From assembly GCA_032158295.1 (NCBI GenBank), contig CM063254.1:3015538-3079537 (forward strand): a DNA stretch of 64,000 bases, in the 5' to 3' direction. Positions 11,445 to 24,182 of the stretch are shown here, piece after piece. The stretch comes from Pycnopodia helianthoides. Its lineage: Eukaryota; Echinodermata; Asteroidea; Forcipulatida; Asteriidae. Both the position numbers and the translations under genes were made by a program. Each line of letters starts with the position of its first letter. The first letter of the stretch is position 1. The notes beneath the pieces were generated by a model that ran no database searches, had not been told where the DNA came from, and was given only the letters and a program-made list of their open reading frames with translations.

Positions 11445-12689
11445 TTAAGCTTGGAGTCTGCATCAGTTTGACAATTTTTGAAAAACAAAATTTGCACAGA
11501 TTCCGTGTCACACGTCCCCTTTGGACCCCACTGAACCCAGCAACACGTCCATTCTGATCCGGGAGTTTCAGAGCGTACTTCCTTTTCTTAAAAACTAAAG
11601 GCTTAAAAACTGATCCGAAAGTAAAGAACACTGTATATACCCTTTAAATCGCATGTTAGGGTGAAAGAACGCTAGAATTCAAGTTTTTGTGTGTGAGAGC
11701 AATTACTCACTTGTAAAAACAGTCAAGGCTGTGAAGACTTATTGGTTAATGGTGTAGAGTTAATGCATGTCAACATGCCGCGTGATCTTTTGAGTCTTCG
11801 TCCATTAAAAGATAGGCTCGTCTCGAAACCACGGTTCCGGCTTAGGTTCCGGCTTACGTTCCGGCTTAGGCTGCAGCTTTATAGGCTCTGGCAACTAAAC
11901 TTGTTTTTGGTTTTCCCCATTCAAAATTAAAACACCCTTAATAAACTGGTATGAAAACTAGAACTCTATAACGCTCGTAAGCAAAATAGGAGAATTTTTT
12001 TGTAAAATAATCTCAGGCCAAAATAATCTCAGGCCAAAATGTTGGACCTTGTGTTTTTTTTTTTGGTCCATCCTTGAGATTCCTACAAACCGTTGATTTG
12101 CAGAAACAGTTGTGGTTGTACACATTATTTACGAGGCTTGGCGCCAGTTGGTCGCATTATTTAGCCCAATACAACCATGGAAAAGTGTCACCTGACACAG
12201 TTGTGACTTTTCGACATTTTGAAGAGAAGAAAAAAAATGTGTTTTAGTTTATGAGCAGCTTTCCGGGCTATCGCAAGCATGGAAACGACATTTCCCGCGT
12301 ATAAACTGTTTCGACCATTATTTCCCCTACCTTCATATAAGTCGAGATTATCCGCTGAGCTTATTAAACTAGGGTACTTTCCCAATACGTATCAGCAATC
12401 TAAGCGCCTGCAGAGAGGTCCTCGGCCCCGTGATAAATTTAATAAATGCCCGTCACCCCGGGCAGTGATATCTCCAGAATGTCGAAGCTAAAGCCTTCAG
12501 TTGCTAGTTCGTCTTTTGTTTGGGGATTTGTCTTTTACTCTATTTTAAACATAATCTTGGATCGCCGCTTCATCAAGAACTTATTTTGAAGAAGACAGAA
12601 CCAAATTTAATCGTTAAACATCTTAACGTTCGCTTAAAAGCAAGAGTGACTTTAATGACTCGGTTACTTACAGACAGGGTATACTTTTT
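11445..12689. other. No gene recognised; two tiny tandem repeats
   Basis: ggttccggctta occurs about three times at 11838-11875, and aaaataatctcaggcc twice near 12004-12037. No coding motif was seen. Confidence 0.55.
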
Positions 12690-13027
12690 TTAAATTTCAA
12701 AGACTAGCATCCTTTAATCCCAACATATGCATGAAATAACAAGCCTGTGAAAATTTGGGCTTAATTGGTCGTTGAAGTTGGCAGAAAATGATGGAAGAAA
12801 AAATACCCTTGTTGCATAGAATTTTATGCTTTCTAACGCCCGAAGCATTTCTCAGATTAAAATATTTTAGAGAGAAATTACCTCTCTCTCTCAAAGACTA
12901 CGTTACTTCAGAGGGAGTCGTTTCTACAATGTTTTATACGATCAGCAGCTCTCTGGTGCTCCTTACCAAGTCAGTTTTATGGTAATGTATTTCTTGAGTA
13001 ATTATCAAAAGTATCCACTGCCATCAA
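12690..13027 (+). mobile_element. TTAA-type MITE, type A, decayed copy
   Basis: Ordered matches to the 10.7-kb copy include 'caacatatgca', 'acaagcctgtgaaaattt', 'gactacgttacttcagag' and 'tgttttata'. The terminal repeats are eroded. Confidence 0.75.
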
Positions 13028-13350
13028 ATGGTGTGCACAACAATTGTGAGATTGATAAAATAGATGTTCAAAGATTTAAGCACAACTTGTAGGCCTATGG
13101 TGTGAAGATGGTTATGGTGGAAAAGCTCTCCTAAAATAACAGTGCTTGAAATGCTACACTGCTTGAGAAATGTGAAAACTATTAGTGTTTATATTGTTAG
13201 TCCAAAACTCGCTGGTGAAAAACGGTGACAACATTTTAGGTTTTGGGTTTTCCTTTTTTCACTATTTTCTCGTGACTCACAGACAATTTTCACGGGTTTT
13301 CAAATGAAGCGCGGATACTGGTCTTGGACAATTAAGTAGTTGTGTGCAGA
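13028..13350 (-). mobile_element. TTAA-type MITE, type B, reversed copy
   Basis: Read in reverse complement, this contains 'caccataaccatcttcac', 'caagttgtgcttaaatct', 'gaaaattgtctgtgag' and 'aagaccagtatccgc', matching the type B copy at 15.6-15.9 kb. It abuts the type A copy. Confidence 0.65.
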
Positions 13351-15604
13351 CATCATTATCATCTGCATTCTCGTGGCATCAAGCTTGCCTCATCAAGCAG
13401 CCTGGACAGTCTAGCCACAACCTTTTCAACTTCTTCTTTAGAATTTGGAAGGTCACTGGTTCGATTCTAATCACAGACCCCCCTTGATTGTTTGATAACC
13501 TTCAGTTTATCATCTGATGACCCAGTTTGCTCAATGGTTGATGGACCCTAATTTAATTTGGGGTGATAACGTTAGGACAAGCCAACTGATGCAAGATGTC
13601 TGTCTCTCATTTTGTCGATGCCGAGTCGATCTTTGAAGACTTATTTAGTCAACGCCATGCAGGTATAGTTGCCCGACTTCAACGTCTTAAAATACATCAA
13701 TACCTGGAACACTCAGCCGGGTATTTTGACGTCATTCCCTTCTCGGAACACACCTTGTGAGACTGCGCGATCCCACACAATTATTTCGGATCACTGGCCT
13801 CGTGGAGGTGGAGGTCTGCTCGTTCCTAGTTGCTTTCTTTTTGTGTGTTTGAAAAAAAAATGTAATAATATGAACGCATCGACCAGTCGGTCAATACACC
13901 AACACGTCAAATATTTCTCAATTAATGATGAGTGAGAACTAACGATCAAGGGGGAAGCACGTCATGTCGGGTTGCCGCTTCCGACGACAACCCACGATGA
14001 TGGGAGGGCACAGGGTTGCGCCCTTCTCGCTCACGAGGCCACGAATTTGTGAAATTAGTGAAGAATATTCGGCCCGAGGGCCAGGAATCGCAGGAAACTG
14101 ACTAGGTGTTCAGAAGCTGTGACCCACCACAAGTTAAAAAGAGTGAGTTACGCTTAGTCAAAAAAAAAGAAGAAAAAAAAAACATCATCTTTTGGCCTAC
14201 TAACCCTCGATGCTTCGGGGTGTCTTGGCAGAGAATAGCGAATCGGACGTCTCTTCATTAAAATGATTACCCCCTTTGCAATCCGGTAAATTAAATTCTG
14301 AGGCGGAGACTAGACCAGGTCTCTTAAAAGTGAGGGTTCATTAAGCTCCCTCTATACTACCTTCAAGTCATGGGCTTCACTGCGTCGTCCGATCTAGGTC
14401 CCGCACGCCGGCTCCCCTCTTAGCAGTGATAGACAGCAACAGATACGGTAGGTTATGTTATTCTTAGCGGCTGATATCTGACGCTCGAGGTGGACTTTTT
14501 TTTTAAGATGAGTTAATATGATGAAGTTAATTCCCGCAGGAGGCAATCTAAATTGACAAATATTATCAACATATATCTACCCTAGATGTTTATTAATAAT
14601 ACAAAATGAAAAATGCTCAGTAATAAAGTCGATTCTTCCGGAGATGGTTAGGTGAAAGGAGAATTATTTTATCTGGCAGACTGCCGTAAAAAAAAAAAAG
14701 CATTAAGCTTTCAATAACTTTGAATAAAGACAGCGCTGGTCTTAAACTGATTTGTTTCTACGACAACAAAAAGATACTTATTATAAATTGGTTACACTTA
14801 GTTTAAATTAATTGTGACTTATAATGTTCACCTCGGGATTAAAGGGGTGGTCGTACATTGGTAAATACTCACAAAATTAATTACCATAAAAAATGGTAAG
14901 AAGCAGATGTTCCCTTCGAAGTGATAAGGTTTGGATGATTTGTCACCTAAAAACGTCTGAATCAGGGAAACGATTCATGCACGGACGCTTGACTTTTTAA
15001 GAATCGTAGAAATGTGAATGCTCCAATTGGTCTGAAGCCTTGGTGCACTGGTTTGATTGAATCATACACGAAGCTCTCGCCATGACGCCATGTATTAATC
15101 GAACGCATCTCCCCCCAGAAAAGCTGGAAGCGAAGACTAGCACAATATGGTGCGTGCGGGCTCAATAGAAAGGTATATGGAGTCTGGATGATCTGCTCCT
15201 AAATAATCTCTCATTGAACATTTATCGAATTTGACTTTCAAATTCACGGAATTGTCTGCGTCCGAAGGCAGACGAAGAGCTGAATCATAGATAAGACCAA
15301 CAGTTTGGCATGAATCAAACCTTGTATTTAGTTGTGTATGTTTTGTCTCAATTGTATGTATATATTTATATTGTTCCCCTTTTTCAAAATCCGTTTCAGA
15401 CGAATTTATAGATCCCTGGTTTTTGTTTTACACATTCGTGATTTTAGTTAAAGGTGTTATCTCGTTAAAAAATATAAAACAGAGGAGTTTGAATAATCTC
15501 TGACCCGCTTTCAGTCTGCAAAATAAAGACAAATGTTCGCCATTAAAGTGGGCGCAATTGATCATTCACCCAGCTAGCACTTCAAGTTTTACAGCTCATT
15601 AAAT
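13351..15604. other. No gene recognised
   Basis: A B-box-like ggttcgattct near 13460 hints at a decayed SINE. A-rich runs lie near 14161-14182 and 14689. Nothing else was recognised. Confidence 0.5.
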
Positions 15605-15935
15605 CACGCAGACAAAGTTAGTAATTGTCAAAGACCAGTATCCGCACTTTGTGTGAAAAATTTGCATGAAAATAACAAGCCTGTGAAAGTCTATGCTTAG
15701 TCGGTCATCGGAGTCAAGAGAAAATAGTGAAAAGCCTCGTTATATATTTTCATAGTTTTCCAAGCAGTGTTTTTAACTCTCGATATCAAAACTAATTGTT
15801 TTAATCATTTCTCAAAACTACAGCACTTAGCAAAAATGGCTCAATGGCAGTTTTCCACAATGACCATCTTCATACCATGGAAGTTGATTGAAAATCTGTG
15901 AACAGTTGTCTGTTCACACTCCGACTTACCAATGT
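15605..15935 (+). mobile_element. TTAA-type MITE, type B, diverged copy
   Basis: It contains 'ttgtcaaagaccagtatcc', 'gagaaaatagtgaaaag', 'ccacaatgaccatcttcat' and 'aaatctgtgaaca' in the order of the 11.1-kb element. Confidence 0.75.
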
Positions 15936-16261
15936 TAGGCAAAACTTTAAATTGAGGCACTAAATGCGAGGTGACCAGTTCATTATTTTCATTGTTAATC
16001 AAGATAAAAGTAAGATTTCGGTATTTATTTTTTTAAATAGTTTTTAAGGAAATAGAACACAAAAACATTATGCGATAACAAAAGCTCAAGCGGAAGGTTT
16101 TCGATTTCTCATCCTTGGGGAAGACCCTTTTTTGGCCGTTTAAAAATACAAACAAAAAAAATCACTTTAAAAATTAACAGCTCTCTCTCTCCCCGCCCCG
16201 TTCAGTGCTGATTTCCCCCATAAGTTATGGATGCAGTGTTTGATGCCCCTCCATTGTTATT

Positions 16262-17730
16262 AATTCCTTTTTGAAGAATTCCTCTCTCGAGTCAACCTGG
16301 ACAATGACAAACTTGTAGGAGAAGCAGCGTTCTGATGGTTTTTTTTTTTAAAGGACCTTACAATTGAACATACAACCTTCCAGATCCCGTTGTGAGGTTC
16401 CTCCCATTGTTTCTCTATTGGGTTTTTTTTTCTGAAGAACTCAACTGGGTTCAACTTGAACAACGATAACCTTGTAAGAGAAGCATTAATATTGTTCTAA
16501 TGTTTTGAGGACCCAACAATTGGACACAACCTTCCAGATCCCGTTGTGAGGTTCCTCCCATTGTTTCTCTATTGGGTTTTTTCCTGAAGAACTCCACTCT
16601 GGGTTCAACTTGAACAACGAAAACCTTGTAAGAGAAGCATTAATATTGTTCTAATGTTTTGAGGACCCCACAATTGGACATACAACCTTCCAGATCCCGT
16701 TGTGAGGTTCCTCCCATTGTTTCTCTATTGGGTTTTTTCCTGAAGAACTCCACTCTGGGTTCAACTTGAACAACGAAAACCTTGTAAGAGAAGCATTAAT
16801 ATTGTTCTAATGTTTTGAGGACCCCACAATTGGACATACAACCTTCCAGATCCCGTTGTGAGGTTCCTCCCATTGTTTCTCTATTGGTTTTTTTTCTGAA
16901 GAACTCCACTCTGGGTTCAACTTGAACAACGAAAACCTTGTAAGAGAAGCATTAATATTGTTCTAATGTTTTGAGGACCCCACAATTGGACATACAACCT
17001 TCCAGATCCCGTTGTGATGGTTCCTCCCATTGTTTTTCTAGTGTGTTTTTTCTGAAGAACTCCACTCTGGGTTCAACTTGAACAAAGAAAACCTGGTAAG
17101 AGAAGCATTAATACTGTTTTAATGTTTTTGAGGACCTCACAATTGGGCATACAACCTTCCAGATCCCGTTGTGAGGTTCCTCTCGTTGTGGCTCTCTTGT
17201 TCCCTTCTCAGAAAAATGTCCTGTCTCTGTGGTTCAACTTGAAAAATAAAAACCTGAGGAGAAGCATTGTTTGTTGCTTTTAACGACTCTACAAGGGGGC
17301 CTTCTTATTGTTGCTTTCTTGTTCCTCTTTCTAAGGAATTCCTCTCTGGGGTTAGACTTGAACATTGAAAATCTTGTAATAGAAGCACTGTTCTGTTGTT
17401 CTTATGGTTTTTATTATTATTTGTTTTCTTTCTTTTTCATAAGGATCTTACAAGGGCATGCAACCACGAGGTTCCGTTGTGAGGTTTTTGCCATTGTTGC
17501 CCTATCATTCTTTTTTTCTAAAGAGGTCCTCCGTGGGGTTCGACTAGAACGATGAAAACCTTCTGGAAAGCATATTAAGGACCCTACAAGGGCAGAGAAC
17601 CTTCAAGACCCCGTTGTGAGGTCCTTCCATTGTTGTAGTCCTATCCTTTTTTCAAAAACAAAATCCTCTCTGTTGTTTAAACTTTAAGAATAAACCCCTT
17701 GTAGGAGAGGCATTGTTTTCTCATCGTAAC
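16262..17730. repeat. 156-bp tandem satellite array, about 9-10 units
   Basis: The phrase gaagaactccactctggg starts at 16586, 16742, 16898 and 17054, exactly 156 bases apart. A variant precedes at 16434 (152 apart) and 16273 (161 apart). Increasingly diverged units follow to about 17730. Each central unit also has 'aaccttgtaagagaagca' and 'ccttccagatcccgttgtg'. Central units are nearly identical and the edges decayed. Confidence 0.95.
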
Positions 17731-18719
17731 ATATAAAACCAACCTTGACAATCACCTCTTAATCTTTAGGCTTTCACTGTAAGTGCCGCTACCTTCAATA
17801 GCACCTTGCATTTAATTTATTTTCAGTTTTCTGCTCGATCGTCATTAAATCTAGGCATTCGAGGAAGAATAATACCTTGAATGACAGGGTGCTGTCGAGT
17901 ATTCGGATTTGGTAGGACTCTGACCAACAAATTTACGCATCTTTTTAAAGGTGGGCATCGAGCAGGCTTGTTTCAGCTGTGTGCTAGAGGGATAGAATAA
18001 TACACTCGGCAAGAACGTACTCTGCAATTATTCCGCAATTATTGCGTACAAACCAAATAATATAAGGGAAAATGAACGCAGTAAGTTCCTATGTCAACAT
18101 TGCGTATATCAACAGCATTCGGCTAGTTGTTCTTGGAATCTCAATCCGGCCAGTCGTCAAAACAGATCCTCAAACATCTGCTTGATGTTTGTTTGAATAT
18201 CTCGACCATGTGGATTCGTGTGGGATAGAGCCTACATATCGCGGTGTTACACACATGCCTCTAATCATTCCTAATAACATGCCAGTATATTATACCAGCG
18301 ATATGTTTACTACAATATCTATTTGCGAGCGCAAGTCAGTTTTGAAGAAACTGATCAACAAATATTAACCGGACTTGTCACTTGATGAACGTTGTGTTTG
18401 GTTAATGCCAATTTTGCCCGAGGTTGTTATGCACAACCGAAACGTTTTCTGTTGAAAACAGGATATTTGCCCCCTTTTAACATGCATTTGTTGTGTTTGC
18501 CCTCCAGTTGCTTTTACAAAACATTCACCCAGTATGCCTCTAAAATCCTAAAATTTAATGTACTCGATTAATAGTAAAAGTATAAAACAAACATTAAAAA
18601 CACACACATTTTCAAGTGTATACTTTCTTCATAGTTATATGGTTTTTGAGGCATTGCATGGTGAGGTATCAATGTATAATCGGTTTGCGGTAACACCATG
18701 TGTATATATCTACTTTGCT
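17731..18719. other. No gene recognised
   Basis: No repeat, RNA gene or coding motif was recognised in this stretch. Confidence 0.5.
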
Positions 18720-19215
18720 GTGTAGATTTTGTTCTTTAGAGAACTTGTCTTGCTATTTATTCTACTACCGCGGAGTAGATTTTCGAAATTCGGGAGACTT
18801 CTCAGTTCTGAAAAGAACTGTCCTGCTTATTAACTACTACCTGGGCGGGAGGTAGGAAATCGGCCTGGACTACTACTTTAGCTTTGTGGATCGGGGGGAC
18901 TCCTCGTAATTAACTGCACTGCCGCGGAGTGAGTGCTTTTTGGTCTCAACGTCTCGACTAGCTTGCTCTAGTCATCGTCTGGAGACTAAATAGTTTAATA
19001 TTCAATGACGTTTTACCCGCGTACATTAATGTGTGAGAAGCACTGTATACTCGGTGCTTCCAAGGTCGTGCGGGAACAAATCTCAAACATTACTACTCGG
19101 GTGGGATTCGAGCCCACAACCCCCACCATTCTAGAGCAGATGTCTTAAACCCGGAGTGTTCCCACTGACGAGAGGTCAGTTCAAATCCTGTAAGTAGCAG
19201 TAGATACAGCATACA
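18720..19215 (-). mobile_element. tRNA-derived composite repeat with hairpins
   Basis: On the minus strand a tRNA-like head carries the B-box ggctcgaatcccac (around 19090-19103). Next comes the hairpin at 18943-18986 with a gtctc/gagac outer stem, then short palindromes cagttcttttcagaactg and gttctctaaagaac. Two copies of a ccgcgg-centred motif (18922 and 18769) flank this. Confidence 0.6.
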
Positions 19216-19289
19216 TCTGACAGATGTAATAAAGGCTTCGGTAATAAAGAATATTCACCGTCTACAAACTTGACTTGATATCCTTGCCA

Positions 19290-19500
19290 GCAGATGTTCT
19301 GTTCGTGTGTTTGTTTGTTGGGGTTGTTGGGTGTTTTTTTTGTTTGTTGGATATGGTGTTTGTTTGGGTGTTTGCTTGTTTTTATGTTTGTTTTGTTGTT
19401 GCGGTGTGTGTTGGGGTGATTGTTTGTTTGTTGTTGCTGTTGTTGTTGTGTGGTTTTTGTGGTGTTTTGTTGTTGTTTGTTATCTTCTTTTTTCTTTAAA
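19290..19500. repeat. G/T-rich (TTG/TTTG) low-complexity tract
   Basis: Irregular ttgtttg, gtttgttg and ttgttgttg units. Long open frames across it on both strands are an effect of the composition. Confidence 0.85.
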
Positions 19501-21765
19501 AGAGTGACCGTGACCAATTTGTTGAATTCAAATACTGGTGTGCGTTTATGGAAAACTAGAGGTAATGAAACAATGTAATCTACCTAACACTGATATATAC
19601 TGCACTGTATCTTTATTAAAGAGAAAGGGAAAAACAAGTGAACCAAAACAAAATAAGAACTAATGTTTGACACAGACGAAAAACTCTTGAAACTGAACAC
19701 TGTTGTTTTCATACCTTCTCCCTCTTGCCCGCTGAGTTCTACATGTTAGAGATTAAGATGTGTTTACCCCAAGCGGAGTTTAGCCCAACAGTTGATCTTC
19801 GGACCGGGACACTGCCGGCATAACGAAAGATAGTCTCGGTAACTTGTTTCTTCCAATCGGCTCCTCTCACGGGTTTGATTGATCCAGACATCGGTATCTT
19901 GTAATGTGGCGTTTACACCATACGAAGTGGAAAGTTAATGTGATTGCCACAGTTTCTTCTCACACCAGTCTGGGGTTGATGTGACTCACACAGAGTACAC
20001 GTCGGTTGAAAGTGATCTAGCTTTTGCGGCTGTACATGTTGGAGATAGATATAAAGCCGTTTCAAAAATTTGTGGCTGCGGCCACGGCTTGATTGTCATG
20101 GGAGAACAAGCTTTGAAGCAACCCTTGGCAACACCTCTAGCAACAGCCACAGCCGTAGCCGCAATTCTCGCTGGCAGACCATGAGATTAATATTAATTAC
20201 CTTGTGCGAGTTTTCAGGGCGGTGTCAAGAAACGGTAATTTTTGTTTAGTTATGAAGCTTTTTTTGCGCAGTTTGCAATTGATTTTACAACCAAACCGAT
20301 TATCCATTCATGCCTCGTGTTTCCCCATGTTTCCATAGTGATTTGATTTTTACAACAAAAGCTGCCCGATTGGATTCTTGTGCCCAGATTGAAATGCTCA
20401 AGATTTTACTACTGTAGTGAATATTGACTGGTCTCAGAATTTGGGACGCACTCCTTGCAAACGTTTCCATAGCTCCATCAGTGGGCGTCTTCATCAGATC
20501 TACACATCTACACCCATAAACCCATTAGCCACTGGACCGCCCTGCCGCCCAAAGCGGTACACTGTTACACGCGGTAGGAGAAATCGCTCACCGGCTTGTG
20601 TTTATATGGAGAAATAAAAGTAACATCGAAATAAACTAGGTCAAGTCAATAGCAATTATTGTTTAATTTCCCCCTTTCACAGTTGCCTTGCTAAATGTTA
20701 ACGCTAATGATGATTACATAATTGTAGCTCTCATCGACACCATGCTCATTTGTAGCCAAAAATGCAATTTCCTTTCATCATGTCAATACTGTACAAAAAA
20801 AAAAACTAATGCCGTAGCTATAATCAGTATGAGCAGGTAAAAGCCTTCACAGACCTGACAAAAGTATAGTGTGTATTGCACTAAAAAAACCGCTATAAAA
20901 TTTACCGATAACCGTTAACGAGAGGCTCTTATTGTTCCCAAGGACTTATCACTTGCCGAATTGAAATAATCAATAAATGACAATATTAACGAAAATGTCA
21001 AAACATTGTTTTCGTATTATAGGCCTAATAAGCCTTGGATATCTTTGAAAATTTTAACAAAATTTCTAGCAATTTTCTGCAAGAGTCTTTATAACTAAAA
21101 AATTGTTTCAGCAAACTCGGGTGGTGCAGGGACTTGAGGTTAAGCTTCAATTAGTTTTGTCTTTACTTGCACTTACCTATACAATTGGTGCTCGATATGG
21201 GGCAGAGGGTACCCCCCCCCCCTTATTATGTCTTCATTGTGTGCTTGGAATCTCAGGAATTTTTTTGAGGTTTGGGGGGGGGGTGGGGGAGTTCTCATAA
21301 AGAGGAAAATAGTGTGTTATAGTATGGGAACATTGGGGGGGGGGGAGACCCTCTGCCCCATATCGGGCAGGCTATATACCTACCAGGCACAATTTTACCA
21401 CCTGGTTCACGCGCACCTATAGACATCAACTCAGCTTTGCATCCAGAAGTGGACTTTGCTGTGTACTATAGGGCTGATGCAGATGACTATGTTTAGATTT
21501 TACTTTTTAAAAGAATATTACATAATACACAAGTCGAGCGTGACCGGGGGCTGGGCAGCATCCCGCTGCCCTGCCATGCAGCAGTCCGTTGTCCACCATT
21601 TCCGAAGACACGGTCTAATTATCAGCTCTCTTTCGTTGTCTATAAGCACAACGGGACACACCAACGGGACTCGGCGTTGTTTCTAATTAGGTAAGAACAG
21701 ATTACAACACTACCACAATTTTCTATCGCGATGTTAGCTTTTTTTTATTCAGACATCGAGAAAAC
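19501..21765. other. No gene recognised; several G and C runs
   Basis: A C-run lies at 21211-21222, and G-runs at 21274-21297 and 21336-21347. A 67-codon open frame at 19981-20184 with alternating Ala and Thr has no known relative. Confidence 0.5.
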
Positions 21766-21769
21766 CCAG

Positions 21770-22200
21770 TAACATTTTGACGTTATCACAACGTTGTAAC
21801 GAAGTCAGACTTTTGTGTAGGTAACGTTTATTAGTATAACGTTGTAAAAACGAAACTTTGTCGACTCCCTTGTACGTCTTCCGAACGTAAGGACGCAATG
21901 TAGCAACGACATCGTTGGCACGTTTACAACACGTTTCCAGTGACCTTATGACAATTTATAACAGCGTTATAATAACGTTGCTTGCGGTGTTTTTTTTTTT
22001 ATATAACGCGGTAGGAAAAGGCACTTTGTCGACTCCCCTTTTCGTCTTTAGAACGTATTCACGCAACGAAATAACCACGTTGTTTGCACGTATGCACAAC
22101 GTTGACATGATTTATAAAATCGCTTCCAAAAAGAATGTTGCAACAACGTAACTTTGTCCAGTAGCCTGAACAATGTCTCAACGTTGCCACAACGTCAGCC
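21770..22200. repeat. ACGT-rich degenerate array, left block
   Basis: aacgttgt, cacaacgt and related words recur every 15-40 bases. A longer internal repeat is visible: 'actttgtcgactccc' occurs at about 21855 and 22023, some 168 bases apart, with similar flanks. Confidence 0.65.
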
Positions 22201-23029
22201 CGATCTGATGTGATTGTATGCTATATATCAGTTAGTTAATTAATAGTTTCACTATTGTTAATTGATATGTCAACATGGTCAATGAATTTACTTTCATTAA
22301 TGCAAACTTACCAGTACTGCAAGTTGCCGTTGCCTGATTTAACTGCGCATGTCTACTATACATTATAAAACATGTACTACACTGTACATACCAATTTCAT
22401 GACTTTGTCATGTGTGTATATTATTATGATTTTCCACTTAAACAATATTTTTAAAGGTAAAATTACATGTACAGTTACTACATGATGTATCTCCAAATCT
22501 TGTTATTGTCAATACAAATAAATGAAGAAATGACTACATCTATAAAGTTAACAGTTTGTAATAGATAGTTCGATTAGAAAATCCTACCAGGGGAAAATGT
22601 TTCATTAGAAGAGTCTGTTCACGGCTTGGATTGCTGCTGGGGTAAAATTCCTCCCAAACCGCGCACTGCTGTTTGACACAAAAAGCAAAATTTTAGAACT
22701 TTTAAGATTGATCATTCAATGCTTATGTCACGGCAACGCTTCTAGAATGCCTACTTTATTCATGACGACAGATATAGAAAATTAATGTGAGAGCAAACAT
22801 TGTATGTGATATCGGTAATTATACTAACAGTTGTTATAGCTCATTAATGACAATAAAAACCATCCCAACCAGCTGTTTTAACTGTTCAATATGATGGTCT
22901 AAACATGAATAATTCGCCGATACAAACTAAAGTACAACTTTACGATGTGATGCTCACAACATAAATACTGTTCTTTGAAACTTGTAATCAATCAAAAATA
23001 CATTTTCACCACGTGATGGTAAAAACAAA
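22201..23029. other. Spacer between the two ACGT-rich blocks
   Basis: AT-rich sequence without the aacgtt words that dominate both sides. No gene was recognised. Confidence 0.5.
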
Positions 23030-23600
23030 GATTCTACGTTCACATAAAACTAAAAATATGCCTACAACGTTTCAAGGTTATTGTCACAACACACGTTGTG
23101 GTTAAAACGTTGAGTCAACGTGGCTGTCACAACTTGAATAAGGCTTCCACATTTTTTGTTGCCATACCAAAATACGACGTAATGACAACGTGATCACCGC
23201 AACCTAAATATTACTTGTAATGTTTCCAGAACTTGCAGAAAACGTGACTGTCACAACTTAAATACTACGTTTTAATAATACTGAAATACAACTTGAAAGC
23301 AACGTGCTCGCCACAACATATTAGCACGTCTTGCTTTTGCCAACATATCACAACGTAGTTGCCTCAACTTTTTTACTCCTTTGTAATGCAATGTTGTGAA
23401 AACGTTACGTATAAACTTTGCGGTAACGTTTCATTACCCATGATATGCAACCAATGAACAACATTGGTTAACGATCGTGTTAAGATTTGACGTTCGTGTA
23501 ACGTAGTCAAAAAAGGTTTTCACCCCATCCCATCCACCAAATTACAACCTTATCACAACGATGTGTAATGTTGTAACAACGTATTGTGTTAGATCGGATG
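23030..23600. repeat. ACGT-rich degenerate array, right block
   Basis: 'cacaactt', 'caacgtg' and 'aacgttg' words recur. Units such as 'aacgtggctgtcacaactt' (about 23117), 'aacgtgactgtcacaactt' (about 23242) and 'aacgtgctcgccacaacat' (about 23302) show a 60-125 base spacing. Confidence 0.65.
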
Positions 23601-24182
23601 CCTTATATGTTTATACTCATATTTATACGAATCTCAGCTCTTTTCTGAAATCAGCTTGTAATTGTAACCGTCATAAACCGTCTTGGAGCGTCAAGCATCT
23701 ACAGGCAAACAATTATTTTACTGCATGTTCGCAATTTAATGCCAAACTACCTGTATTAACACCTAACGCCATACTCCCGAGAGAAAAAAAAACCGAACGC
23801 AGTGCCGACTACTGTTTATCGTCCACACTATAATTACCGACCCAAAACAACATGACTTCAACGCCCAACATGTATGACGCCTATCGTAATAAACATTACC
23901 TCGCATGCTACGTAGTACAACCGCACCGGATTTACGTCATACCTTCCTAAGACAAACCGAACATGATACCAACGGACAACTTTCAGCGTTTATCTCGAAG
24001 GCTCCCATGCAACGTATACGGGCCAAAACATATGTTACCTAGAGATCCCACAAGTATGTCAAACTGTTTAGAATTACAATTAGACAAATGTTATTGTATT
24101 AAGCCTCTGTCTTGTCTGCAGATATCTTCGTGGTTATCGGGCAACCAATGTGGCGGAGTTGGTTCCTCCTGTCAGTTTGTTT

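Noticed and set aside
19085..19200. A tRNA gene on the minus strand
   Set aside because: Only the T arm and part of the anticodon region are tRNA-like; it continues into a repeat tail.
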